DNA of 64,000 nucleotides from Laccaria trichodermophora. Lineage: Eukaryota > Basidiomycota > Agaricomycetes > Agaricales > Hydnangiaceae. Shown in pieces: positions 1 through 10,410 of this stretch. The notes under the pieces are model-generated. The model did not search any database. It was not told the DNA's origin and saw only the letters and a list, made by a program, of their open reading frames with translations. The stretch spans positions 868,001-932,000 of the forward strand of contig JACTVC010000002.1 of NCBI GenBank assembly GCA_018417955.1. The letters are read 5' to 3'. The translations under genes were made by a program, and so were the position numbers. Position 1 is the first letter of the stretch, and each line of letters opens with the position of its first letter.

Positions 1-361
1 TGTTTTCTGATGGTTCTGGCAGGCGTCGCCTTCAACTGTAATAATTAATATATTGCACTAATAATAAATCACGCCCAACTACAGTCATTCACCGGTCAAT
101 GATACAAAATTTTGTAGTTTCTCTATCTTCGCCATCTCATGTCCATTCCTCAAAATCTAAGTAGGCTAGAATACAAGAATACATGTGTTTAATGCAACTA
201 CAGAGTTCAAATTTTTTTCCCTCTCCACCTCGCTGACGTAGAAAGGTTTCGGTGAAAACGGCCCCCACACGAGTCAATGAGACAGTCACAAAACACCAAA
301 TCAAGGCATATCGATCAATGTTTGCCTTTATTTTTTGCATCCTGTCAACGTCTCAACCGCG

Positions 362-979
362 ATGTCCGATTCGACGTATCAACCAAGCTCCAGCCCTACT
401 CGTCCCTGTCTTGTGGACCGAACTCATGGCTTGAACTCACCCTCGCTTTCTACTTCCTCCAAGGCTGCCTCCAACAAAGCGGCGCAGAAAGCCATTCTCC
501 GTCACCTGGAGCTCGTTGACTCGATTGATATAAGGAGCCCACCTCGCAAGCATCGGGGGAGGAAAAGCGCTCGAAAAGCTGCGCTCAAGACCGTTGAGTG
601 AGTTCATTACATTATATACTACATCTTTTGTGTCTAATGTACTGTGGTTAACAGGGACTTCGCGCCGTTGGGAATCCTTGATTCCCAAATCGATTCTCAA
701 ACCTGGCATGACAACCTTGTTGCAGAGGGGGCATCTCGAGAAGTCGAGTGCACTAGCTGCGAGGAGGTCCTCAGCGACTGCGACCAACTTTACGAGGAAC
801 TCACTCAAACACGCAAAGACCTCATCTGCGCGCAAGAAGCCCATCTGAAGACTACCAACGAGAACATCCGGCTTGCAAAAGATTATGATCGTTTGGAGAA
901 GGAGATGCAGTCATTGAGGGAGGCTATGGCATATGTGGGAGGGAAACTGTTGAAGAGTGCGAAGAAAAGTCAGGATTAG
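362..979 (+). CDS. Passenger gene of the pogo-like element, coiled-coil protein
   Basis: Two exons, 362-597 and 655-979, with a 57-nt GT..AG intron; the joined frame is exactly 187 codons including the stop. The start chosen is the ATG giving MSDSTYQPSS; an upstream ATG at 335 is in frame but lies in a weaker leader. The N-terminal part is Ser/Pro-rich with a basic stretch (KHRGRKSARK). The C-terminal half is rich in E, K, L and R in a heptad-like pattern and holds a C-x-x-C pair (CTSCEE), consistent with a coiled coil. It lies inside the transposon, tail to tail with the transposase. No family was recognised. It could be an element-encoded helper or a captured host gene. Confidence 0.6.
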
Positions 980-1054
980 GTCAACACCACAGATAGGTAG
1001 TCAGATCAATGGGTTCATTGTTAGGGATCCCAATGTATTGAACATTATCTCTGT

Positions 1055-1417
1055 CTACTCGTTGTCTGATCCCGAAGATTCACTGTCTGAGGCATCACTG
1101 TTCGAAGCATCAGCTTCCCCACCCTCTGCATCATCTGAGTCACCACCTGCACCCGTTCCTTGGTCTTCCCCCATCACAGCTGGAACGGGGGGTTTTGAGA
1201 TCAAACGTCCCTTCAACACCGGTTTCTTCCACGCTGGCCGTCGCTTCTCCAACTTCGCCGCATCTCTCTCAATTTCCCACAGCCTCACTTCCTCTTTGTA
1301 CGCCTCCCTAATGACTTTGTTTTTCGCCAGCCGCGCAACCTCTGCAGCCTTGTAACCGCCCATGGTTGCGGCCCTTGCTGCACGTTTCTCTTTGCGGACA
1401 TGCTTCTCGACGGCTTT
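1055..1417 (-). pseudogene. C-terminal extension of the transposase beyond an in-frame stop
   Basis: After the TGA at 1418-1420 the same reading frame stays open for about 120 codons to a stop at 1055. It encodes a basic segment (KHVRKEKRAARAA), then an acidic Ser/Asp-rich end. Codon-like composition and frame identity suggest this was once the natural C-terminus of the transposase. Alternatively the stop is natural and the extension is chance; the run of charged residues makes the first reading more likely. Confidence 0.5.
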
Positions 1418-3669
1418 TCAGCTTGCCATTTCGGTATGTGCCCTGACTTCCTCTGTGAACTGTTTTGCTGTGTAAAGTCGTGGGCGTCCATCTGATACCA
1501 ATCGCCCTTCCTTTTTCTTGTTCTTCGCCACTTCTTCCTGTGCTGTTAGCTGACCTCGTACATCCTCCACATAGATGCCGTTGAGGACCATGGCTGATTG
1601 CATCTCAATCAGACTAAGTTTCTGACGCTGCCCCTTGGCAAGAGCCTCTTTCAACGCTTCTTGAAGCTCGAGTTCACGTACGGTCTCAGCACTAGCACTC
1701 AACAGCTGTGCATGGTTGGCTCGTTGGGGGGATATCACAACTGGAGTGAAGGATGGTGGCTGAGAGGTCGATTGGATGGGTGATGAGGTGATAAGGTAGG
1801 ACATGGAAGATGTGCGGAGTGATGAGAGTGCTGAGCGGACAGGTGTTTCAAAGAGGTCTCGTCGCGCCGTATGAGCGGGTGTGTGAGGTGAGTTATCGTC
1901 GTTGCTTCTCTCAGGCGATGGTGTGATTTCTCGAGCTCGTTTGTTAGCCCGATGGATGAGAGATGTGATGGCACGTAGCGGGGTGGCTGGAATAATGGGG
2001 AGATGTCCTCGGCAAGAGGTTTCCAGGCTGGGGGCCATCATTTCTGCGGTAACGACATCTCGGTTGAATGGCCATACACCTGTTTTGCGAAAGGCTTCCT
2101 TGATGCTCTCCGGGGTGAGGGCTCGAATGTGAGCAGCGCCATAGATTCTAAGAAAATTCGTTTTGTTGACCTTTGTTCTCGTTTCGCGCAGCCATTTGTC
2201 TTTCTCCTGTGTCCAAAACAGCTTCAACTTCGCGAATATGACGACATCGAGACCTTGATAAACATGGGTTGCGTGGGAAGGATAACAGAGGACGTGAATG
2301 CGATGCTCACGCGCATACAAAAGGAAGGCCAAGGTGTGATGTGAGTTATGCCCATCCACGAGAAGGACACGGACGCGACCCTTCGCTTTTTCCTTGGTCT
2401 GCTCATCGAAGTCCTTGATGTACTCAACACCAATCTCGCCATCGGTCCACCCCTTTTGGGAGTATGCCAGCCTTGTCAACGTTTGTGAACTTGATCCAGC
2501 AAGTGATAGATTTCTAGAACTCACGAAGCCTCTGTAGGATTGTTCTGATCCCATTTCACTTGAAAATGCTTTCCCTTGTAGATCACGACAGGCTTGATTG
2601 AGGAGCCATCTGCGCAAATTGTCACCATTACGGTGGTGTTCTCCCTTCCGCCATCCGATTGCTGGTGCTGTGTTTTCTTTCCTCTCGGGCCTATCACCCG
2701 CACCTTAACTCCACCTTCAGGAAAGAAGCCCGACTCATCTGTTCCATAGATGTTCTCTTCCAAAATGGGAACAAAGTTTGGTCCGTCGTCGTTGTCAGGT
2801 TCATCATCGACATAACCCTCATCCCCTGCCAGTGCCTGGTTCAACTCCTCGACATGGAACAATCGAGGCATGTCAGGATCATCGTCATCCAAGTCACCGT
2901 CGCTATCCGAGGGAGGTTCATCAAACTCGTGGTCTCTCTCTGGTACATCGTCGTTGTCAGGTTCATCATCGACATAACCCTCATCCCCTGCCAGTGCCTG
3001 GTTCAACTCCTCAACATGAGACAATCCAGGCATGTCAGGATCATCGTCATCCGAGTCACTGTCGCTATCCGAAGGAGGTTCATCAAACTCGTGGTCTCTC
3101 TCCCCATTGAGGACAGACTCCAGTAGGTCAAACCATTCCTTGTTGGTTGTGGGATTGACAGCTCGGCCTCTTTTTGTATCAAGGTTGTGGGTCCAGAACA
3201 TTTGAAGCCTATCAGAATGTTTCGTGACGAAGCGCGCGGTCCAATTGACACCAACGCCTTTGGCTGGGAAACGACTTCCCAAACGGGCTCTAAGGATCCC
3301 ATCGACATGGTCCTTTAGTCTCCGGTGGCTGAGTGGGAACCCTCGGGCTGCGAGTTCCAGAGCGTAGTCGATGACCCTGTCAGCTTCCCTGACGTGCAAC
3401 CATGATTTCTCAGCGTTGCTGGTACTTTTCAGCTTCCCACCCTTGACAAGCCAGAGGACTGTCATTGGAGCTAGCTTGACTGACTTCCGGGTTTCTGCAA
3501 AGTGCTCGTCTTGAATCTGTGTGCAGACTTGTCGGAGGCTGAGTGGTTTACAGCCCTGCGTGGCTTTGCGTTCATGTCGATACAGTGTGACCGCACGTAC
3601 AAGAAGGCCATTTTTGATTTGACGTTGGATCTGTCGTTTCTTCTCGTCGGATTTGGCGCGTCCTGCCAT
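1418..3669 (-). CDS. pogo-like DDE transposase (CENP-B/DDE_1 type)
   Basis: Exons 2525-3669 and 1418-2471 on the minus strand, joined by a 53-nt intron, give 732 codons plus stop. Residues about 1-170 carry two helix-turn-helix regions of the CENP-B/pogo kind. The catalytic core starts with the GTDESGFFPEG motif (first Asp) and continues with LLVDGHNSHHT (second Asp) and HATHVYQGLDVVIFAKLK (third acid). The C-terminus is a Ser/Pro-rich tail with a coiled coil. Two oddities: an acidic 54-residue block is duplicated in tandem before the catalytic domain, and an in-frame TGA at 1418-1420 is followed by open frame to 1055, so the tail seems prematurely ended. It would cut and paste the element carrying it. 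Confidence 0.85.
2786..3109 (-). repeat. Tandem duplication of 162 bp inside the transposase gene
   Basis: Two copies of a 162-bp unit start at 2786 and 2948 and differ at few positions. The period is 54 codons, so the frame is kept. Each unit encodes an acidic block with DDDDPDMP and ELNQALAGDEGYVDDE. It lies between the DNA-binding half and the first catalytic Asp. Confidence 0.9.
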
Positions 3670-4129
3670 TCTTGCGCTCTGAGACAGTGAGACCAGCCGA
3701 TCGCGAAAACTGAATTTTTCTCTGTCTTCCCAATTGGGATGTGTGACATTGACAAATAATCACGTCGAACGACTCTTTTCTACTTTTCCGCCATTTACTG
3801 CTGATTCCAGCTCTCAGTCCAAAAAATTCAAATATATATATGTTCTCCTGGTTTCGGCCTTTCTTTCAAGTCCAAGACCAAATATATTTGTTGAGTACAT
3901 CAAAGCCGAAAGGCCTGACACAATTCCTGAAAACACATCAAACTTGGTAAAGACAGACTTATAATACTTCTGGAGTAAGGAATGGACAGGAGAATGTAAT
4001 ATTCAGGTAGCCATACACAAGAGCATTGTATCTATTTTTTTTCTAAGGAGGAGAGGCAAAATTGACGTGGTGAGAGTGGTTTGTATCAGTGACAGGTGTT
4101 GTATCAGTGACCGGTGAATGACTGTACAA

Positions 4130-5210
4130 TCACGACTTTGTCTCTTCAGGAGCCTCACCTTTCTCCCCGACAACCTCATCCTCCCGAATCCCAAAACCAG
4201 CATCATCCAACCTGATCCCAAGCTCCATCAAAACCGGCATAGCCCGCCCCCAAAACTCCTTCCAATCCTGCACCTCCTCAGGCCCTACCTCCCACCCCTT
4301 CGTTTTGTTGCCCCCATTCCCCACAGGCCTCACCTTCTCAACCAAAAATCGATCCCTAAGCGGCTCCAACGCACCTACGATCTCAAAAATCTGCGGATGC
4401 TCCGTGCGTAAGGGGGATGAGGGCGGCGTTGAGGAGAGGACGTGGATGATGGCGCTTGTGCATATTGATGTACATGTTCGTGCGCGCCCGATTGGGGTGG
4501 TTGGTGGGGCGGGGAGGGAGTCAAATGCCTGTTTTTGGTTCGTCGCTCGTTAGTTTGATATTTACATTTCAAGAGGTGAGGGAGGAATTGAGAAGGAGGG
4601 GAGGGGAAGGGGAAGGGAAAAGGAAGGACGTACGGAAAGGTACTGCGCTGCAGCCTCCTCCGAAGCTTGTGGTCTGCCTAGGTACATGATCACCTGTAAG
4701 AGGTAGAGGTACGCAATTTTGAAACGGTCGTTGTTGTCGGGGAGGGGTAACCATATAGTGGGGTTGAATGACATCTTTTCGAACGCTTCGAGGAGGTCGT
4801 GTTCAGCAGGGATGTTTGGTTTTTGTTCATTGGGTGCGTTTTGACTTTCTTCGGATGCGTTCGTTGGATGTTCTTTTTGAGATACACCCGGCTTTCCTTC
4901 TTTTGGGTTTCCGGCTTCGGTGGTGTAGAACCGGGGTTTTGAGGGGAGGAACTTGCTGGTTGGCAGGATATGTTTCGTAAACCGTTCAAGTTCAACCTGT
5001 TTTATATTTATATAAGCATAGCTCGATGGCGAAAAAGAACGGTAACCACCTGACCTCGCCCGCGTCCAACCGCCAAAAAACGGATACCCGAAACACTCCT
5101 CCGCATCCCAATCGCCACCCTTGAAGTCGAACTCAGTGAAGAGAGTTTTATAGCCGTGCGCGTGAATAACATTTCGGCTCGACTTGTTGGGCTATGAAAT
5201 CCTGTGAAAA
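4130..5210 (-). CDS. Unidentified multi-exon protein, 5' end unresolved
   Basis: Reading down the minus strand, exons can be followed with sensible splice sites. One has NVIHAHGYKTLFTEFDF and ECFGYPFFGGW (about 5205-5060). A second runs from an acceptor near 4999 and includes FTKHILPTSKFLPSKPRFY and NPTIWLPLPDNNDRFKIAYL. A third ends with PLRDRFLVEKVRP, VQDWKEFWGRAMPVLMELGI and a stop at 4130-4132. The first exon and start codon were not found. The pogo element begins within a few bases after this stop, so the insertion is in the 3' untranslated region and leaves the frame intact. I do not recognise the family. Confidence 0.5.
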
Positions 5211-5589
5211 AGTCGTAATCGTACTAGACACAATTTATCCAGGCTACAAAGGGACAGAAACACCAAGTGTAGAGGGAGGAGGACAATGATGATTCAAACG
5301 AGTTCAATGTGACGATGACTGTCTGGACATAGGCGTGTTTGGCACATGACGTGTAAAACAAACAAACATTTCAGATCTCAGCGTAACCTTCAGCCTTGCT
5401 TGATGCTTAGAGAGTGGTACATATGTACATCAAGTTGTCCTTATCTCTACAGTCATGCATCATACGAATTGAGAGCGATGTGAAGCAGCTGGGAAACGCA
5501 CAAATATATAGATATGATCTAAGTCTAAGTTCAGCTTGACTCGGACTTCAGCACCCAAAATAAGTCCAGTAAAAACGAGTGACTACGTG

Positions 5590-7709
5590 GGGGAAGGACA
5601 TTTCAAGTGGGGCACAGTTGATTCCATGCAGCTGTGATGAAAGACATTGAGAGTATATAGGGCAAAGACGCAACGGCGACCTACCAGGAGGGTTGCTACT
5701 TGCGATACTTGAAATATCTGGGACGAAGACGAGTGCCAAACCGCTGCAAAAGTTGGTAAATGAGTGGAGTTATTGAGAAAATATCATAAAAAGACGAACA
5801 GGGCCAAGTGCCAATCAATGTGGCTAATTAAAATTTGAGTTTGCGATCAACTTCATGATGACAGAATGCGCTCATCAGCGCAAAAGCCACGGGCCCGCAT
5901 TGTCCGTCCTGAAACGAAAGGTAACGCTGTCCCCAACTTGTCCAATACTTACCACGTCCCGAAAGGGTTCTCAAAGTTGTAAGTTGAACTGCCTGCACTA
6001 CGCACGACGTAGAATGTGTTCTATCATCGCACAAATTCTGAGCAGAGATTCCCGCGGGAACACAATTCAAAATCGTACCCCATGCAGATGAAACGGATGC
6101 TGAAGGAATGAGGCATTCACTTTATGTCATCACCTTCAAGAGAATGACGAATGATCACGTACCGGGCCTCCATTTACATTTGCAAGCCCATCGATCCGCA
6201 GCGTAACTTGGATAACCTCATTTGGAGGAAGGATGTGCACGGCTCCGGCAGGCAACAAGCCTTGTTCGGTCACCGCCCCACTCAAGATCTTTGAAAGGAC
6301 GGGAACAGTAGGTGGACGAAAGCGGCCCCGTTGAGAGTATACTTGAACGGGCTAGTAGTGGTAGAGTCGAACGCAATATCCAAATCGATCTTGATATCAG
6401 CACCTTCGAGAGTTGGAACGCCTGGAACGCCCAGGTTCGACAGCGGGTGAAGGTAGGTTTCACGCATCGGCAAGAGGCTGATGGTTGAAGACTGGATGGA
6501 GTCAACAGTCAATGGTCGGACGCTGATGCCGTCGACTTCGATGATGGTCTGAATGTCTTATGAGTGAGAGAGCTGTCAGAGAATACGTTGAACATGCCAT
6601 AAAGTGAAAATCAATTGAGAAAGTAAAATTGGGGAGGCATGAGATTGAGACCAAGCGGAAACGATAGCGCTTGCCCCGAAGAACGTCGATGTTTGAGAGC
6701 GGCACGGCAGGTCCGCCAGAGTAACGACCTTTCCCGTTGATCAATGTAGCGTCTGGTACCGGGAAAGGGTTAGGTTGAGGCGATGGGGTGTGATACCTTG
6801 CGTATAAATTTTAGAAATGACAGATAGAACAGTATGCAAGATTCTTACCAGTCTGCGAGAGTTATAACAGTTGTTTCTGGTTCCATTAATTAGCGAATAT
6901 TGCTTGTACATAGAAATACGATTACCATCATCGCCATCGTATCTAACAGGAAGAGCTGATCAGTTCAAGGGGACAAAAGTCAATCTGCAACGATAAACGC
7001 ACAAAAATCTGTGTGGGTCCAATTGGTCGTATATCACAAGAGCACCTCTGAGACCATCACAATATTGTGTGGCTAGAACGAATGACGGTGAGCGGGGGAC
7101 TCGACGTCGGGTTGTGGAACAACACTCATTGATGAGAATGGTACCAAAAGGTTCCAGCCTGGTCAGGGACGGAGAACTGGTATAAAAATGAGTTGCCTGG
7201 AGCGATGGGACATTGCGTCACTCCAATTGGACCGTCTGCCCAGCTTGAGTTATGCTGTAATATGCCGCGCCAATGCTATATAATTCGAGCGATGTCAATC
7301 ATCAAGAAAGAAAAAGATAGAAGCAAACTCACGATGCTGGTGGATGTTAAGATTGTCGTGTCGGTCAACTCATTGACGACATTCAAAGACGAAATCTAAA
7401 GTGACATTCGGAAGCTGAAGGCTAACATTAATTCAAGGTTCGTGCACCGTAGAAAAGGAAACGCCCAACCTTCAGACTAGTAATAAGGGGTCCAGGGAAT
7501 GTCCCAACCGTTGGCGAAGTGCCAGCAAGGACGGCACTAAGTAGAAAAGAAGTTTCATATAAGGAAAACTTGGAAAAATGCTGCAGGACATACGAACGAG
7601 GAAAACCATCCGGCTGTATATAATTATTGACGATATAGACGTCCGCGGTCGGTCCTATCGCCGCACTCACTACCCGTAGAAAAAGGAGTGTGAGGGTTGA
7701 GGGACGCAT
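5590..7709 (-). pseudogene. Decayed laccase (multicopper oxidase)
   Basis: Minus-strand fragments line up along a basidiomycete laccase in order: a signal-peptide-like start (MRPSTLTLLFLRVVSAAIGP), [125 protein letters not shown] and AAWNQLCPT. Damage: the first copper motif HWHG reads HWRG (7264-7275); no GT donor is seen after the WYHSH exon; most of the middle domain is missing after VDSIQ; frameshifts are needed before TVPVL and at NPFRDVV; stops interrupt the segment before HIDWHL and the cysteine of HCH is lost. A TATA-like ATATAAAG lies upstream near 7744-7751. Functional laccase would be a secreted phenol oxidase; this copy should not be. Confidence 0.85.
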
Positions 7710-8017
7710 TTTCCCTTGTGGCAAATTTGCTCGCTACCTATCCTTTATATTCAACCTATAGTTCCCACATGCACGGGGGATCGGATCGATCAAGAGAACA
7801 AGTGCACCATCGATGCGAAGTGACTTCGGTTATTACTTTTCTGAGCTTGAGAGCTTGACTAGTACTTCTGAATCAGTGGCCAGAATGCGCGCGTAAACGG
7901 TAGAGTACTATGTGGGGCTCCTAGGCACTTCTTCAAAAACACAGGTTTAGATTCCACCAGGACTCCACTGCGATTAAGGACGCAATGGCAGGACTGGGTC
8001 AAGTTGAGTAAGAGTGT
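7710..8017. other. Spacer upstream of the laccase relic
   Basis: Upstream sequence of the laccase relic, with the TATA-like word near 7744. Nothing else recognised before the hAT-like element. Confidence 0.5.
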
Positions 8018-8025
8018 ATTGGAAG

Positions 8026-9460
8026 TAGTGTTGCCGAAGTTCAGTTCCGAACCATCGGTTCGGACCGAACTGGCAGAACCGAACGGACAGTTCGGTTACG
8101 GTTCCAGTTCTGGTTCGGGCTAGGGTAGTCAGTTCTGGTTCGCAGTTCGGGCATGAGAGAAATTTTAGGAACTGCATTAGAACCGGTTCGAACTGAACTG
8201 AACAAGAACTGAACATACATTTTTTTTCATTGAGAAATGGCTGGAAAAGTCCAAAAAATCTCGAATTGTGAGTATTGAGTTGTGTTTTGGTTGTGTTTAC
8301 GTCTCTACGAAGGTCCTAAGTGCGTGGCCTTTCTTTTGTAACCATCCACATCCCAAATCTGACACCCGAACACTGATTACCCGCACGCTAACGACGGTAT
8401 ACTCAACAAGCCTCCCTTCACCACCGTCCAACTCACCGTCCTCGCCCGGTCCAAGTATATACACTCCATTTTTCAACAAGAGGATGACGAGCGCCTTCGG
8501 GAGCAGCTCGCATCGGGGTTTACCATGAGTAGTATCCTGCTAGGTGGGAGCTAGGGGTTGAAGGACTTGACTTCGGGCGTTACAGTAAGAGAGGAGGAAG
8601 GAGACAAATACAAGATCAACGAGGAGCTCGAGAACAAGTACATAACACTCAGCTGGTGGCTTCTGCATGTAGGGTGGAAGGACGTCGGCGAACGGCTGAG
8701 GAGGGGTCTGAAGATGGGTAAGTATGTCCATTGCAGCTTACTGCACTGTCTGGTTGACGTGCTTCGCAACAGGGTATCCCTGAAAACGAAACTATCACTT
8801 GATGATCTACACCACCTCATCCACGATGTTCGTAGAAGGATCGAGGACAAAATCACCTTCAAAGCATGCCTCATACATGCCACGTCGCCAATGACGACGT
8901 GGCAACTAAGAACGGACAAACGTCGTTCTAGACACACGACGACGATGAACGGCCCCACATCTAGTGCCAGTGCACCCTCCAACGATGTGACTCCCCCTCT
9001 TATTGCTCCACCACCTTGCCTCCCTGCTCTCGAGCCCCACACCTTTAACCTTGCAAGGCTGCACGGCAGTGTCAATCGACACTTGCACTGCCCTTGCGAG
9101 GTTGCATGGTGACTTTTGGGGCCACACCAGTGCATGAGTTTGTGCACCCCCGGGTTTCAACACGCGGTACACCATCACGGAAGTGTTTTTGGAAGTGCTG
9201 CCGCTGAAGACTTCGTGTCCAGCAAGCCCAGTCGATTGGGTGACGACATCGGCGGCTGTCGAGCTGGAGATACCACTTGCTGCCCAATTTTTGCCAGTTC
9301 GGCAGTTCGAACTGAGAACTGAACAGAACTGGACGGGGAAGAACGGTTCTTACCAGTTCAGTCCTGTTCGGTCCTCAGTTCTGCCTGGAGGTCATCAGTT
9401 CGGTTCTCAGTTCTTAAAAAGAGGTGAAGAACCGGACTGAACTGAACTTCGGCAACACTA
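8026..9460. mobile_element. Non-autonomous hAT-like element with captured gene fragment
   Basis: Perfect 22-bp inverted ends start TAGTGTTGCCGAAGTTCA (left 8026-8047, right 9439-9460). The 8-bp sequence ATTGGAAG is on both sides (8018-8025 and 9461-9468), the duplication length of hAT elements. Subterminal regions are packed with GGTTCGG/GAACTG-type words on both strands. The length is 1435 bp and no transposase is visible. The interior holds a PEX3-like gene fragment. Confidence 0.9.
8385..8860 (+). pseudogene. PEX3 (peroxin-3)-like gene fragment inside the hAT-like element
   Basis: One frame reads TTVQLTVLARSKYIHSIFQQ followed by EDDERLREQLASGFTMSS. After a stop near 8553 it resumes with YITLSWWLLHVGWKDVGERL. 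An intron-like GTAAGT..CAG (about 8718-8772) then leads to SLKTKLSLDDLHHLIHDVRR. This order and wording match the PEX3 family, a peroxisomal membrane protein that recruits PEX19. The stops and missing N- and C-terminal parts make it a fragment. It lies wholly between the element's inverted ends, so it travels with the element. The family call is from memory of PEX3 sequences. Confidence 0.7.
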
Positions 9461-9468
9461 ATTGGAAG

Positions 9469-10410
9469 TTGCTCATGGAAGCGATTCGTGATTACAGCAC
9501 ACGTGCTCTAGCTGGCCACAGGTAATTGTTGTTTCGCGATCCAAGTCCCGCCGCCCCTCGTCGCCAAAGTTCCTCGCTGCTCAAAGACCCTACTTCAACA
9601 TAATCAGAACCAGATTAAAATGTGTCTTTTACCTGCTGATTCCGAATCCCATTTGTCTATCTCCATGAATGTATTTGTAAGTTATCTGAAATTGAACACA
9701 GAGAAATGCCCGAGATTCGTGGAAAGTTTGGCTTGCAGAAGGGGTCTCAAGGACCATAACGGCAAGTGTCATATAGTCCAACCTTAGCTGTGAGTGAAAA
9801 GGTCAGTCCGACTATCCTTCAGAAGACTCTGAATGAATCGCTCACCTTATTTCGAGGCCTGTTGAAACTCAGATCATTTCTATGGGCTAACAATGCCAGG
9901 ATGGTGTTGATTGCTGCCAGTAGGTTGATAATTCACCAAGCCGGAGTGAAATCGTCTAACCAGCGAAAACACATCCGTGTCGTAGACCAGGCACCGTCTT
10001 GGTGGCAAACATCGAACCACCCCTTCAAGTCACCCCCCTTTGACCCATCATTTGCGATATCAATGTAACATGTGCGTTTCCTCTGTCCCTCACTAACGCG
10101 TTGCATACATCAATCCACCTATCGACGAATCTTGTCCTAGCGCGTCAAAGCCAAGAGATATCATAGCGCAGCAATGAAGAGCCTACAATCAAAAGAAGTC
10201 AAACTAGCGAGGTTGTATTGGCCTGGAGCGTCATAGAGCGTCATCTTGACCAGGATGGAGAGCAAGGAATTTTGATAAAACGCCGGAAACCAACCAATTA
10301 CCCGAACATTTCCCCACGTGCAGTCTAAAACACAAGCTTATCCCAGTAACCTTAGGAGCTAGGAGTTAGAAACTTATGTAAAGCCAGCTCACCTTCTCTA
10401 ACCTACCACC
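9469..10410. other. Gene-free spacer upstream of the aldehyde dehydrogenase
   Basis: One 100-codon frame (9766-10068) lacks any recognisable feature. The last part presumably holds the aldehyde dehydrogenase promoter. Confidence 0.4.

Larger units (their letters stand above)
82..4124 (-). mobile_element. pogo/Tc1-mariner-like DNA transposon, near complete
   Basis: The two ends are inverted repeats of 26 bp with one mismatch. The left end (82-107) starts CAGTCATTCACCGGTCA; the right end (4099-4124) is its reverse complement. TA lies on both sides (80-81 and 4125-4126), the target duplication expected of the Tc1/mariner/pogo superfamily. The right terminal 18 bp unit is doubled (4081-4098 and 4099-4116, one difference). 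Inside are a minus-strand transposase and a convergent plus-strand gene. The length, about 4.0 kb, is larger than classical pogo elements because of the second gene and a duplicated segment in the transposase. Boundaries are seen directly; the superfamily is inferred from the transposase and the TA duplication. Confidence 0.9.

Noticed and set aside
2659..3126. 155-codon plus-strand frame over the transposase duplication
   Set aside because: It is antisense to the duplicated acidic block; its internal repeat simply reflects the 162-bp duplication.
5040..5171. Start at the ATG reading MLFTRTAIKLSSLSS as a mitochondrial leader
   Set aside because: The overlapping frame with NVIHAHGYK and ECFGYPFFGGW looks more protein-like and joins the following exon with proper splice sites; the ATG frame does not.
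8551..9147. 198-codon minus-strand frame inside the hAT-like element
   Set aside because: It overlaps the PEX3-like pieces on the other strand and reads low-complexity, Ser-rich residues with no recognisable domain.
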